DNA from: Thermoanaerobaculia bacterium | GTDB lineage: Bacteria > Acidobacteriota > Thermoanaerobaculia > Gp7-AA8 | Reading direction: 5' to 3' | Length of the DNA: 56,159 bases | Assembly: GCA_017883205.1 (NCBI GenBank) | Contig: JADGNZ010000039.1 | Span: forward strand, 1-56,159 | Shown here: positions 25,931-35,078 of the stretch, one piece after another | Layout of the letters: the number at the start of each line of letters is the position of its first letter | How positions within the stretch are numbered: position 1 is the first letter of the stretch | Position numbers and translations under genes: made by a program | Notes under the pieces: model-generated | Told to the model about the DNA's origin: nothing | Seen by the model: the letters and a program-made list of their open reading frames with translations, nothing else | Database searches by the model: none

Positions 25931-26998
25931 TCAGCTCGTCATCTCGAGTTTCGACGCGTTCCTCGACCGGTACAAAATATCCCAGACGGCGATGAACACT
26001 GCGGCGATCACTGGTCCGATCACCAGACCGTTGACGCCGAACATGGCAATGCCGCCCACAGTGGAGATCAGCACGACATAGTCCGGCATCCGCGCCTCTT
26101 TGCCCACCAGCACCGGACGAAGAATGTTGTCGATCAGGCCGATGACGAGCACTCCCCATGCGATCAGCAGCAGCCCCTGCCACGTTGAGCCGGTCACGAG
26201 AAGATAGATTGCCACCGGCAGCCAGACCACGGTCGCTCCGACCGCCGGAAGCAGCGACAAGACCGCCATCAGTGCCGCCCACAGAACCGGGGCGCGAATG
26301 CCCAGAATCCAGAAGATCACTCCTCCCAATGCTCCCTGAATGATCGCCACGATGAGGGTGCCCTTCACGGTGGCACGAAGGACCGCCGTGAATTTCATCG
26401 AGAGCTCACTCAAGTGTTCGTGTCGGAGAGGGATTGCGACTTTGATGTGCTCGGACAATTCCTCCCCGTCGCGCAGCAGAAAGAAGAGCAGATAGATCAT
26501 CACGAGAAACTTGGCGAGAAAATCGAGTGCGTTCTGGCCGATGGCGAACGCCTGCGAAGCAAGAAACCGGCTGCTGTTCGTCAGTGCCGCAGACAATCGT
26601 TCCTTGATCAGGTTCAGTTCCGTCAGTCCAAAGCGGTCCAGAAGGCCGGCGAGCCAGGCGGGCAAATTGTCAAAGGCCTGCTGAAAATAGCGGGCGAAGT
26701 CCAGCTCTCCCGTCTGTACCCGTTGATAGGTCGTCGCGGCCTCGCGCACCATCAGCGCCGCAATGATCGCTAACGGCAGGATCACCATCACGAGGATGAT
26801 GATCAATGTCGCCAGTGCCGCGAGCGTGGGACGCTGCCAGAGAGACCGCAGCAGCCGGCGATAAAGCGGCATGAAGAGAATCGCCAACGCCGTCGCCCAG
26901 AACACGGCGCCATAGAACGGCCAGAGGATCCACACAAAAAGGATCGTGACTCCGATCACCAGAGCCATGAACGTCTTCTCTTCGACGCCGTTCAGCAT
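25931..26998 (-). CDS. AI-2E/PerM family membrane permease
   Basis: 355 residues with about eight membrane segments and the AI-2E family features: an N-terminal pair of helices (TILFVWILWPFYGAVFWATA), a long amphipathic loop and the C-terminal conserved block GVLVIGLIDNILRPVLVGKE followed by PDYVVLISTVGGIAMFGVNG. The family includes the autoinducer-2 exporter TqsA and Na+/H+ antiporters, so substrate is open. It starts 6 nt after the HlyD-type adaptor gene and is the last gene of the ABC-efflux operon. Its last 17 codons are duplicated at 22163-22215. Confidence 0.88.
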   Translation of the reverse strand: MLNGVEEKTFMALVIGVTILFVWILWPFYGAVFWATALAILFMPLYRRLLRSLWQRPTLAALATLIIILVMVILPLAIIAALMVREAATTYQRVQTGELDFARYFQQAFDNLPAWLAGLLDRFGLTELNLIKERLSAALTNSSRFLASQAFAIGQNALDFLAKFLVMIYLLFFLLRDGEELSEHIKVAIPLRHEHLSELSMKFTAVLRATVKGTLIVAIIQGALGGVIFWILGIRAPVLWAALMAVLSLLPAVGATVVWLPVAIYLLVTGSTWQGLLLIAWGVLVIGLIDNILRPVLVGKEARMPDYVVLISTVGGIAMFGVNGLVIGPVIAAVFIAVWDILYRSRNASKLEMTS

Positions 26999-27004
26999 TC
27001 GCAG

Positions 27005-28162
27005 TTATCTCCTATTGGAGACGCGCACACCATCGAGAACCTGATCGGAAGGATGCAGCACGATTGGATCGCCCGGCCGCAGGCCGCTCTTGATCTCGAC
27101 TTCGTTGTCGCTCATCTCGCCGGTAGCAACGGTCTGGATGCGCGCGCGGCCGTCCCGAATCGCAAACACCTTCCATGTGCCGGCGCTCGTGAAGAGCGCC
27201 GTGGCCGGAACTTTTGTTGCCTCGCCGTGCCAGAGAACGACGCGAACGTCCACGCGGTACTGATCGCCGAGAGTGGCCGGTGCATCGATCACGTCGCACA
27301 CCACATTGACGCGTTGCTCCTCCACGCCGAGGGCGGAGATCTTCGTGAAACCGGCCGGTTCGACGAGGCGAACGCGCGCGGCGAGCGGACGTGGACCGCC
27401 CCAATGTTCGATCCGCACGTTGGCGCCGGGCTGGATGCGAACGGCATCGGTCGAGAGAAAGTCCGCCACGACTTCGAGCGATGCCGGATCGCCAACCAGG
27501 ATCAGAGGCGTTCCGGCGGCGACGACTTTCTCGCTCTCATGCAGCACCTGAAGAACGCGCCCACGCACCGGCGAATGGACCACGACCTCCGTTTCGGCGA
27601 GCTGACCGAGTGCTGCCCGCGCCACTACGACATCGTATGCGGTGGCCTCGGCGCGGAAGCGAGCCGCTTCCTGATCCTTCGCCGCCATCGAGTCCGCGGT
27701 GAGCGATGCCTCGAGCGAATCGCGGGAGACGATCGAGTCGGTTGCGAGCTTTCGTACACGCTGCGCCTCGGCGTGCGCGCGGAGGGCGGCGTCGCGGCTG
27801 CGCCGGAGTAGGGTCTGGGCCTCGCTCGCGGCGCGTTCGGCGGAGTGCAGTCTGCCCGCGAGCTGTGCTTCCTGCTTCGGATCGAGCGGCGCCGCTTCAA
27901 TGCGTACGAGCGGCGTATTCGGTCCGACTTCGTCGCCGGGGTGAACCTCTACGCGCAACAGCCGCCCGGTGACGGGCGCGGCGACCTCGTACCGTTCCCG
28001 GATGCGTGTCATGCCGTCATCGACGATGCTGACTTCGAGCGGGCCGCGGCTCACTTGTGCGATGTCGACTTGCAACGGTTTGGGCATCAGCGCCCACGCC
28101 GCGCCGGCGACGACGATCGTTGCCGCCACGGCTGCGCCCCATCTGCGTTTGGTCATCTTCAT
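27005..28162 (-). CDS. HlyD/MacA-type periplasmic adaptor subunit
   Basis: 385 residues. A single N-terminal membrane anchor (AAVAATIVVAGAAWALMPKP) is followed by a biotinyl-lipoyl half (VAAPVTGRLLRVEVHPGDEV), an Ala/Arg-rich coiled-coil hairpin (about 100-190), the second lipoyl half (VVHSPVRGRVLQVLHESEKV) and beta-barrel and membrane-proximal domains. This is the membrane-fusion protein of a tripartite efflux system. It lies 4 nt after the FtsX-type permease and 6 nt before the AI-2E permease. No outer-membrane channel gene is present here. Confidence 0.9.
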   Translation of the reverse strand: MKMTKRRWGAAVAATIVVAGAAWALMPKPLQVDIAQVSRGPLEVSIVDDGMTRIRERYEVAAPVTGRLLRVEVHPGDEVGPNTPLVRIEAAPLDPKQEAQLAGRLHSAERAASEAQTLLRRSRDAALRAHAEAQRVRKLATDSIVSRDSLEASLTADSMAAKDQEAARFRAEATAYDVVVARAALGQLAETEVVVHSPVRGRVLQVLHESEKVVAAGTPLILVGDPASLEVVADFLSTDAVRIQPGANVRIEHWGGPRPLAARVRLVEPAGFTKISALGVEEQRVNVVCDVIDAPATLGDQYRVDVRVVLWHGEATKVPATALFTSAGTWKVFAIRDGRARIQTVATGEMSDNEVEIKSGLRPGDPIVLHPSDQVLDGVRVSNRR

Positions 28163-28166
28163 CGCA

Positions 28167-30514
28167 TCACTCCCTGGTCTTCAGCACTTCCACGAGATCG
28201 AGCCGGCCGATCCGTCGTTGCACCACGATGGACGTGAAGGCAGCAGCCAGCGTGATGACGAGGAACGAGATCGCATACGTCCTCCCGCTGATCATCAGTG
28301 GAATGCGGTACACCTCGGAATCGAATTTCCGGGCGATGTAGATGCAGAGCAACCAGCCGGCGGCGAAGCCGATCGGAATCGAGGTCAGTGTCAGGACCGC
28401 CTGCTCGCCGAGGAGCATCGCTCCCACTTCGCCTTTGGAGAAACCGAGCACGCGCAGACTGGCCAGATCGCGGCCTCGCTCCGACAACGCGATGCGCGCG
28501 CCGTTGTAGATCACGCCGAATGCGATCACGCAGGCGAAGGCGACGATCATCGACGCCGAGATGTAGATGTTCTCGACGATGGTTTTCTTCATGCTGGCCA
28601 GCATTGCCTCGCGCAGCGATACGGAAGTCACGCCCGGCATCGACTTGAGGACAGCGTAGAGCTCCGCGGCGCGTTGCGGCTGCACGGCCAGTTGCGCGGA
28701 CGAAAGCGACGGCCCTTCGCGCATGAAGCGGTTCACATCCTCCCGCACGGCGTATGCCGAGATACCGATCGACTCGTCGACGAGCGACGCCACTCGCATC
28801 GACGCTACCGAGCGCGGAGCCACCAGCGCCTCGACGATGACGTCGTCGCCGGCTCGCACGCCAAGGATCTGCGCCAGCTTCGTCGTCAATACGAGTCCCT
28901 TCGCCGGGAGCGTGACCTCTTCGCCGTGCATGCCGATCAGGCGCCGCATCGCCGCGCCGCGCTCGAGCCCGACCAGCCCGATCCGCCGTGAATGATGCCC
29001 GGCGCGTATGCGTACCGGCACGACGCGCTGCGGTTCGACTCTGGTCACGCCGGGCAGACGAGCGATCTCGTGCAGCGCATCATCGCCACGCACTTCGTTC
29101 AGCTCGATCGTGGCGTCGTCGGTCTGCGCCGCCCGGAAATGGACGTCGATCATCGACTGGAGCGCGTCGAACGAGAACTGTCCGACGACGAGAATCATCC
29201 CGGCAGTGGCCATCGCCAGCACCGACATCGCCGTCCGCAACGGCGTCCGCTGCAGAGAGCGAAAGATCATTCGAACCGGCGGCGATACGGCGCGAATGAT
29301 CCTCGTCCGGTCGAGCAGACCCCATCCGAAGCGAGGCGGTGCTTCGCCGCGCATTCCTTCCGCCGGCGGCAGTGCGACGACGCGCCTGACGGCATTCAAC
29401 GCGCCGATGAGCGACGCAAGAATGGTCGTACCGGTCGAGACCACGATCGACATTGCGCTGACGTGGAACGTGAGCGCGGGGAAGTGAAAGAACTTCGTAT
29501 AGAGACCAGTCAGGCTGCGCCCGAGCCAGATGCCGATCGGAATGCCGGCAGCCGAGCCGATGACAACGATCACCAGCCCGAAGGCGGCAAAGTGCATCGC
29601 CACGGGGCCGTTTTCATAACCGAAGGCTTTCAGTACCGCGATCTGCTCGCGCTGCGAAGCCACGAGACGCGAGAGCAGAAGGTGAATCAGCAACGCCGCC
29701 ACGGCGAGGAAGATCGCCGGGATGACAATCGACGTGATGCGGTCCTGCGCCAGCTCGTCGCGGAGAAAGCGATGCGAGCTCTGCTCGTCGCGGCCGTAAG
29801 CGCCCAGCCCTCCATAGCCGGCCAGCGTCCGGTCGATGCTCGCGATCACCTCCGCCTCCGACGCATGCGGCGCCAGCGCGAAGGCCACATCGTTGAACGC
29901 ACCCTGCATCCCCGTGGCCGCGGCGAGGTGGTGGCGGTGCATCCAGAGAATTCCGAATCGGCGATGATCGGGAAACGCATGACCGCGCGTTTCCTGCACG
30001 TATTCGGGCGTGATGGCGATGCCGCAGATGCGCAGCGTTCGCCAGCGGCCGTTGATGATCGCGGCAAGGTGCGATCCCGGAAGCAGCCGGTTCTCGGCCG
30101 CGAAAGACTCGCTGGCCAGGACCTCATCGGCGTTCATCGGAAGGCGGCCGCTCCGGACGTGAACCTTGTTGAGCCGGGGCTCGCCGTCGTCTGGCAACGA
30201 CAGCAGTGCGGCGCTTGCCGGCTCATCGAGGCCGGGAACGTCGAGGATCACGTTCGCAGCCACGCGTGTCTGGACCGCCGCCACACCGTCGATCTCGCGC
30301 AGGCGCTGCGCAACCGGCTCCGGCGCGCGCTTGAGCGAAGCGAAGACATCGGCGAAGCGGTAGGTGTCGTAGTAGACGCGCTGCGAGATCAGCAACGATT
30401 CGTACGCGCCGCGCATCGTGACGTAGGTCGCCACCGCCGACGCGACGATCACGGCGATGGCGATCGCCTGCCCGCGCATGTGCAGCAGATCGCGAAAGAG
30501 CTTGCGATGCAGCA

Positions 30515-30521
<7 letters not shown>
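28167..30521 (-). CDS. FtsX-type ABC transporter permease (two-module)
   Basis: 784 residues: an N-terminal helix ([20 protein letters not shown]), a periplasmic MacB-like domain, three helices around 270-390, a second helix and periplasmic domain from about 430, and three C-terminal helices ([20 protein letters not shown] to [15 protein letters not shown]). The duplicated FtsX module with [20 protein letters not shown] is typical of MacB/LolC-like exporters of lipids, peptides or lipoproteins. It overlaps the ATPase gene by 7 nt, and the adaptor follows. The set is an efflux or envelope-lipid export complex. Confidence 0.9.
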
Positions 30522-31249
<728 letters not shown>

Positions 31250-31294
31250 GCGCTCACGGTAGAGGCACTCGTGCCCATCACGCGCTGGCGGCTG

Positions 31295-31310
31295 TCACAT
31301 CCACGTGTGC
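31295..31310. promoter_or_regulatory. TCAC-N8-GTGC operator between divergent operons
   Basis: TCAC atccacgt GTGC lies 45 nt from the leftward ABC ATPase start and 44 nt from the rightward CBS start at 31355. TACCGT and CATCTT are at -12 to -7 of the respective starts. The symmetric geometry equals that of the operators at 37717 and 42293. Confidence 0.58.
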
Positions 31311-31354
31311 TGCGTACCGCGGCGTTCGTGTGGCCGCAGACGCATCTTCTTCTG

Positions 31355-31831
31355 ATGATGAAAGTCCGCGATGCCATGACTCCCGATCCTGCCACGTGCG
31401 ATGCGACGACCACGCTCCGGCTGGTGGCCATGCTGATGCTCGATCACGACTGCGCGGCCGTCCCGATCGTCAGCGGCGAGGAGGTCGTCGGGATCGTCAC
31501 CGACCGCGACATCGCCTGCCGTGCGGTTGCCCGAGGGTGGAACGCGGCCGAGCTTCCCGCGTCGGCCGTCATGACGTCGCCGCTGGTCGCCATCGACCCC
31601 GATGAGACGTTCGACGACGCCATTCAGGTGATGACCGAAAACCATGTCCACCATCTTCCGGTCATCGACGACGACGGCCGCCTGGTCGGCATCGTCGCGC
31701 AATCCGACCTCGGGCGCCGGATGACGAACAGCGAGCTCGGACTGCTCGCGCGGCAGACGTCGATTCGGGGACCGCGGCGAAGCTCGTGGACACGCGCGCG
31801 TAACGAAATGACTGAGGAGGTTGTCCCATGA
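31355..31831 (+). CDS. Two-CBS-domain protein
   Basis: 158 residues from the ATG at 31355 (or 31358). CBS1 MKVRDAMTPDPATCDATTTL to VGIVTDRDIACRAVARG and CBS2 VMTSPLVAIDPDETFDDAIQ to VGIVAQSDLGRRM form a Bateman pair, followed by a basic 35-residue tail. Such free-standing pairs bind AMP, ATP or NAD and act in stress or energy sensing. Its stop overlaps the next start (ATGA), so it is translationally coupled to the hydrolase. Longer upstream starts in this frame run through the divergent ABC gene and are rejected. Confidence 0.9.
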   Translation: MMKVRDAMTPDPATCDATTTLRLVAMLMLDHDCAAVPIVSGEEVVGIVTDRDIACRAVARGWNAAELPASAVMTSPLVAIDPDETFDDAIQVMTENHVHHLPVIDDDGRLVGIVAQSDLGRRMTNSELGLLARQTSIRGPRRSSWTRARNEMTEEVVP

Positions 31832-32820
31832 GATCAGCGAGATCCCGATTTCTCAGAACGGCCGGAGCCATCGCAACCGGTGCCACGGCGTTGGCATACA
31901 CCGCGTATCGAAAAGACATCGAAGCAGCCAGACGACGGATTGACGCGGATAAGCAGCTCATCGATGGCGCCCACGGACCGATCGAGTTCGCGGAATCCGG
32001 CGACGGACCGGCGGTCCTGTTCATCCACGGAGCCGGCGGCGGCTTCGATCAAGGGCTCGACCTCGGGCGCGCCTTTCTCGGCGACCAATACCGCATCCTC
32101 GCGCCGTCCCGTTTCGGTTACCTCGGCACTCCACTGCCTGCCGATGCTTCGGCAGAAGCGCAGGCCGATGCTCATCTCCGGCTGCTCGATGCCCTGCAGC
32201 TCGACCGCGTGCCCGTGATCGGCCTTTCCGCCGGCGGTCCCTCCGCCATGCAGTTTTGCCTGCGGCATCCCGAGCGCTGCTCCGCGCTTGTGCTGGTCGT
32301 GCCGTTGGCGTACACGCCGCAACGTGAGGCCGTCCGCGCCCCGTCGCTGTTTTTCAAGGCGGTGCTGAACACGATCGCGGCATCGGACTTTCTCTTCTGG
32401 ACCGCAACGAAAGTCGCGCGGATGGCTCTGATCGAGACCATCCTCGGGACGCCGGCGGATGTCTACAGGACCGCAACGATCGAAGAGCGCCGGATAGTCG
32501 AGCAGATGCTGCAGAGCATTCTTCCCATCAGCAGACGCGTGGCCGGAATCCGGAACGACAGCGTCGTTTCATCCAATCTGACGCGATACCGGCTCGAAGA
32601 CATTCGCGTTCCGACGCTGGCGATCAGCGCCGCCGACGATCTGTACGGCACCTACGAGAGCGGCCTCTACACCGCAGAGAAGATCCATAACGGAAGGTTC
32701 GTCGGCTTCGGATCCGGCGGCCATCTCCTCCTCGGCCACCAGAGGGAAGTGCGATCGCAGATCACGAACTTCCTGGAAGAACGTCTCGAGGTCCAAAAGA
32801 GAACGGCAATGGCCGTTTGA
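31828..32820 (+). CDS. Membrane-anchored alpha/beta hydrolase
   Basis: 330 residues. An N-terminal hydrophobic segment (LRTAGAIATGATALAYTAYR) anchors or exports it. The hydrolase fold shows the oxyanion loop VLFIHGAGGGFDQG, the nucleophile elbow VIGLSAGGPSAMQF (Ser in GLSAG), a likely acid in ISAADDLYGTYES and the histidine in GSGGHLLLGH. This is a general esterase/lipase-type fold; substrate unknown. Coupled to the upstream CBS gene by ATGA. REP-like palindromes begin 60 nt after its stop. Confidence 0.88.
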   Translation: MRSARSRFLRTAGAIATGATALAYTAYRKDIEAARRRIDADKQLIDGAHGPIEFAESGDGPAVLFIHGAGGGFDQGLDLGRAFLGDQYRILAPSRFGYLGTPLPADASAEAQADAHLRLLDALQLDRVPVIGLSAGGPSAMQFCLRHPERCSALVLVVPLAYTPQREAVRAPSLFFKAVLNTIAASDFLFWTATKVARMALIETILGTPADVYRTATIEERRIVEQMLQSILPISRRVAGIRNDSVVSSNLTRYRLEDIRVPTLAISAADDLYGTYESGLYTAEKIHNGRFVGFGSGGHLLLGHQREVRSQITNFLEERLEVQKRTAMAV

Positions 32821-32880
32821 GGCCAGGGACGTGGCGTCAGCCGCTCGGAGAGCGGTCCTTAATCTCCGGCGCGTTCGGTG

Positions 32881-32934
32881 AGGGCCAGACCTTCGATCTT
32901 GGCCGGCGTGATCAACGAGCAAAGGCCTGGCCCC
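32881..32934. repeat. REP-like palindrome
   Basis: AGGGCCAGACCTTCGATC ... GAGCAAAGGCCTGGCCCC. One of a pair downstream of the hydrolase gene. Confidence 0.8.
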
Positions 32935-32952
32935 AAGAATGCCCTTCTCGCT

Positions 32953-33006
32953 GGGGCCAGACCTTCGATCTTGTCCGGCCTGAACAACGACCAAAGGCCT
33001 GACCCC
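32953..33006. repeat. REP-like palindrome
   Basis: GGGGCCAGACCTTCGATC ... CGACCAAAGGCCTGACCCC. Second unit of the pair, same orientation, 72 bp after the first. Confidence 0.8.
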
Positions 33007-33084
33007 AACGTTCTGTTCTCAAAAAACGTGGAGGAGAAGGCGCTCGACGCAAAGGAGGCGCTGAAAGGTGTGAGAAATGCGGGG

Positions 33085-33247
33085 CAGGCTCGAATTCGCG
33101 CCTAAGTTGTTGCAAATGCATTGCTTGACTGCTTCGTGGATTCTCGCAGGCCGCAGGGCCGTGAAATTGTATCCAAGCCGTAAGTCACTCTCAGACCGAA
33201 AGTTGCGCGAGAAAACCCGAGCCGGCTGAAGTGCGAAGGTCTGACCC
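33085..33247. repeat. 165-bp repeat, copy 1
   Basis: Starts CAGGCTCGAATTCGCGCCTA and ends GAAGTGCGAAGGTCTGACCC. Shares most of its length with 33926-34090 (AAGTTGTTGCAAA, GATTCTCGCAGGCC, GTAAGTCACTC, AGACCGAAA). The two copies flank the minisatellite. Confidence 0.78.
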
Positions 33248-33290
33248 ACCCGATCCCTGCGCGATCATCGGGGAGATGAGAAGTGCCGGG

Positions 33291-33768
33291 TCTCTTGCGA
33301 GAAGCCCCCGACCCTCTCGCGAGAAGCCCGCGAGCCTCTTGCGAGAAGCCGCGGGTTTCTTTCGAGAATCCCACGCTTCTCTCGTGAGAAGCCCACCTGG
33401 TTTCTTGCGAGACTGGGGCTTCTTGCGAGAAGTCCTCGGCTTCTTGCGAGAAGTCCGCTGGTTTCTTGCGAGAAGTCCTGGGCTTCTTGCGAGAAGTCCG
33501 CTGGTTTCTTGCGAGAAGTCCTCGGCTTCTTGCGAGAAGTCCGCTGGTTTCTTGCGAGAAGTCCTCGGCTTCTTGCGAGAAGTCCTGGGGCTTCTTGCGA
33601 GAAGTCCTCGGCTTCTTGCGAGAAGTCCTCGGCTTCTTGCGAGAAGTCCGCTGGTTTCTTGCGAGAAGTCCTCGGCTTCTTGCGAGAAGCCCTCGGCTTC
33701 TTGCGAGAAGCCCCGAGCCTCTTGCAAGAAGCCTCGACCTTCTCGCGAGAGACTCCAGGGCTCTCGCA
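33291..33768. repeat. Minisatellite of about 23 palindromic 21-22-bp units
   Basis: Units are built on CTTCTTGCGAGAAG plus a 7-8-nt linker (TCCTCGG or TCCGCTGGTT). The core is self-complementary apart from one T-G pair; at the right edge and at unit 2 it is the perfect palindrome TTCTCGCGAGA. Central units are nearly identical while the edge units diverge, as expected for an array homogenised by slippage or unequal exchange. Two unit types alternate in the centre (GGCTTCTTGCGAGAAGTCCT and GGTTTCTTGCGAGAAGTCC). Flanked by copies of a 165-bp repeat. Confidence 0.85.
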
Positions 33769-33822
33769 AGAAAGAGATCGCCTCTTCGCTGTCTCCTGGT
33801 CAGTAAGTAATGTAATGTCCTT

Positions 33823-34090
33823 GGGGTCACACCTTCGGTCCTCGTTAGTCTCCTCGAACGTGGAGATAACTCGCGCAGTTTCATTGACTTGCTTCAGGCC
33901 ACACCGGAAAGCATCGCCGCGCGCCCAGGCTCGAATTCGTGCCTAAGTTGTTGCAAACGCATCGCTTGCCTGCTTCGTTGATTCTCGCAGGCCAACAGTG
34001 CCGTGAATTGTGTCCAAGCTGTAAGTCACTCGCAGACCGAAACTTGCGGGAGAATGACACCGAACGACCGAAGTGCAAAGGTGTGACCCC
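33823..34090. mobile_element. 268-bp MITE-like or compound palindromic element
   Basis: It begins GGGGTCACACCTTCGGTC and ends with AAGTGCAAAGGTGTGACCCC, so the termini are inverted (GGGGTCACACCTT / AAGGTGTGACCCC). The left 62 bases recur at 5414-5476 and the right 165 bases at 33085-33247. There is no coding capacity. Its right end abuts the 5'-truncated DUF6064 fragment. Termini resemble those of the REP palindromes (GGGGTCAGACCTTCG), so it may be mobilised by the same transposase. Confidence 0.65.
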
Positions 34091-34337
34091 AGCTTTCACC
34101 CAGATGTTTGGAGCGCCGTGTCAGGTGACCATTTTCACGTTCGGGATCATTTGCCTGCTACCGTTGAACGTTCCTCGATTCGCCGTTGCGATTCCGGTCC
34201 TGTGGGCGCTGATCGGCTCGTACGCCGCGGTACTCTTCGGGGTGCGCCAGGACTTCGGCCTTCCCGTCAGCGCTGCGGTCGCACTGATCGTCATGCAGTA
34301 CGCCGGGCGCACGCGCATCGCCGGACACCCCGTCTGA
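34091..34337 (+). pseudogene. C-terminal remnant of a DUF6064-like membrane protein
   Basis: Translation FGAPCQVTIFTFGIICLLPL, then VPRFAVAIPVLWALIGSYAA and VLFGVRQDFGLPVSAAVALI, matches the C-terminal half of DUF6064 proteins: a PC-T-IFTFG motif, then VIP-LWA-IG and LGV-D-GL helices. The 5' part is missing and the fragment starts exactly where the 268-bp repeat element ends. It overlaps the 3' end of the leftward TVP38 gene by 180 bp. Confidence 0.6.
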
Positions 34338-35015
34338 GGACCACATCGCCGTTGCGCGGCGGAACACGGCCCAACTGAACGCCACGCCGGCGATACCGAT
34401 CGCCAGCAGAAGGAGATAGTTGCGCTGGAGGAAGCTCTCGCCGAGGTAGACGGCACCGATGGCGAAGGGTAATTCGCCGAGCGCGGTCGCGGCGATGAAT
34501 GTGCGTAAGCGGCAACCGGAGAGTCCGAGTACATATCCCGGGATTTCGGACGGCACCGCGAGCTGAAAGAGGAGTACGCGGCGGAAGGACACCAGGCGTG
34601 CAGCCCTCCGTTCGTACTCGTGAAGTTTCTTGGGGTCGAGGAACCATGTGACGACTCGACGCCCGAGAAACCGTCCGATCGCGTAGGCAGCCAGCCCACC
34701 GAGAATCCAGCCGAGCCATAGAAGGAGAAGCGCCGTGAGCGGACCGAATACATCGACCGCGACCGGTGTGATGACGGCCGTAGAGAAGAAGACGACCATT
34801 GCCGAGAGAGCCGAGAGCAACACGAAGACGACGGCACCGATAACGGCGTGCTGCCGGATGACCGGCTCGGCGATGGCAATTGCCGACCTGGCAACGCGAT
34901 GAAACGGTTCGATTGCCGCCACAGCGGCTATGGCGCCAATCATCGCCAGCAAAATCAGAATGCGCCGGCGGTGCTGCCATGTGAGGCGATTGTCGCGATC
35001 GGCCACGTGCATCAC
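34158..35015 (-). CDS. TVP38/TMEM64 (VTT domain) membrane protein
   Basis: 285 residues. A VTT/SNARE-associated domain with two re-entrant helices is recognisable from FSTAVITPVAVDVFGPLTAL, then IGRFLGRRVVTWFLDPKKLH, FLLFQLAVPSEIPGYVLGLS-like spacing and TFIAATALGELPFAIGAVYL. The family (YdjX, YdjZ, DedA relatives) is linked to lipid scrambling or membrane homeostasis. The last roughly 62 residues (from SSDGVSGDARAP) are hydrophilic, unlike the family, and antisense to the DUF6064 remnant, so the original C-terminus may have been replaced. The start is GTG at 35015 or ATG at 35012. Confidence 0.82.
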   Translation of the reverse strand: MMHVADRDNRLTWQHRRRILILLAMIGAIAAVAAIEPFHRVARSAIAIAEPVIRQHAVIGAVVFVLLSALSAMVVFFSTAVITPVAVDVFGPLTALLLLWLGWILGGLAAYAIGRFLGRRVVTWFLDPKKLHEYERRAARLVSFRRVLLFQLAVPSEIPGYVLGLSGCRLRTFIAATALGELPFAIGAVYLGESFLQRNYLLLLAIGIAGVAFSWAVFRRATAMWSSDGVSGDARAPGVLHDDQCDRSADGKAEVLAHPEEYRGVRADQRPQDRNRNGESRNVQR

Positions 35016-35078
35016 GCTGGTGAGACGCTTTCGTTACGGCGTTCATCATCACATGGCCCGGGGATGACGAACAATGCG

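Larger units (their letters stand above)
32821..34090. other. Repeat-rich non-coding region
   Basis: About 1.27 kb holding two REP palindromes, two copies of a 165-bp repeat and a palindromic minisatellite, all listed separately. Several frames are open across the minisatellite on both strands, but only because the unit lacks stops; I see no protein family, start context or codon bias, so I call no gene. Confidence 0.65.

Noticed and set aside
33291-33768. Possible CRISPR array
   Set aside because: Linkers between the palindromes are only 7-10 nt and are themselves repeated, so there are no unique spacers; no cas genes are nearby.
33102-33884. Long open frames on both strands across the minisatellite, giving Arg/Lys/Ser-rich repeat proteins
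   Set aside because: Several frames are open at once because the repeat unit lacks stop codons. There is no ribosome binding site, signal or family, and the frames run through other non-coding repeats.
35049-35064. TCAC-N8-GGGA as an operator of the TVP38 gene
   Set aside because: One mismatch, and the spacing to the start is 33 nt without the -10-like hexamer at -12 to -7.
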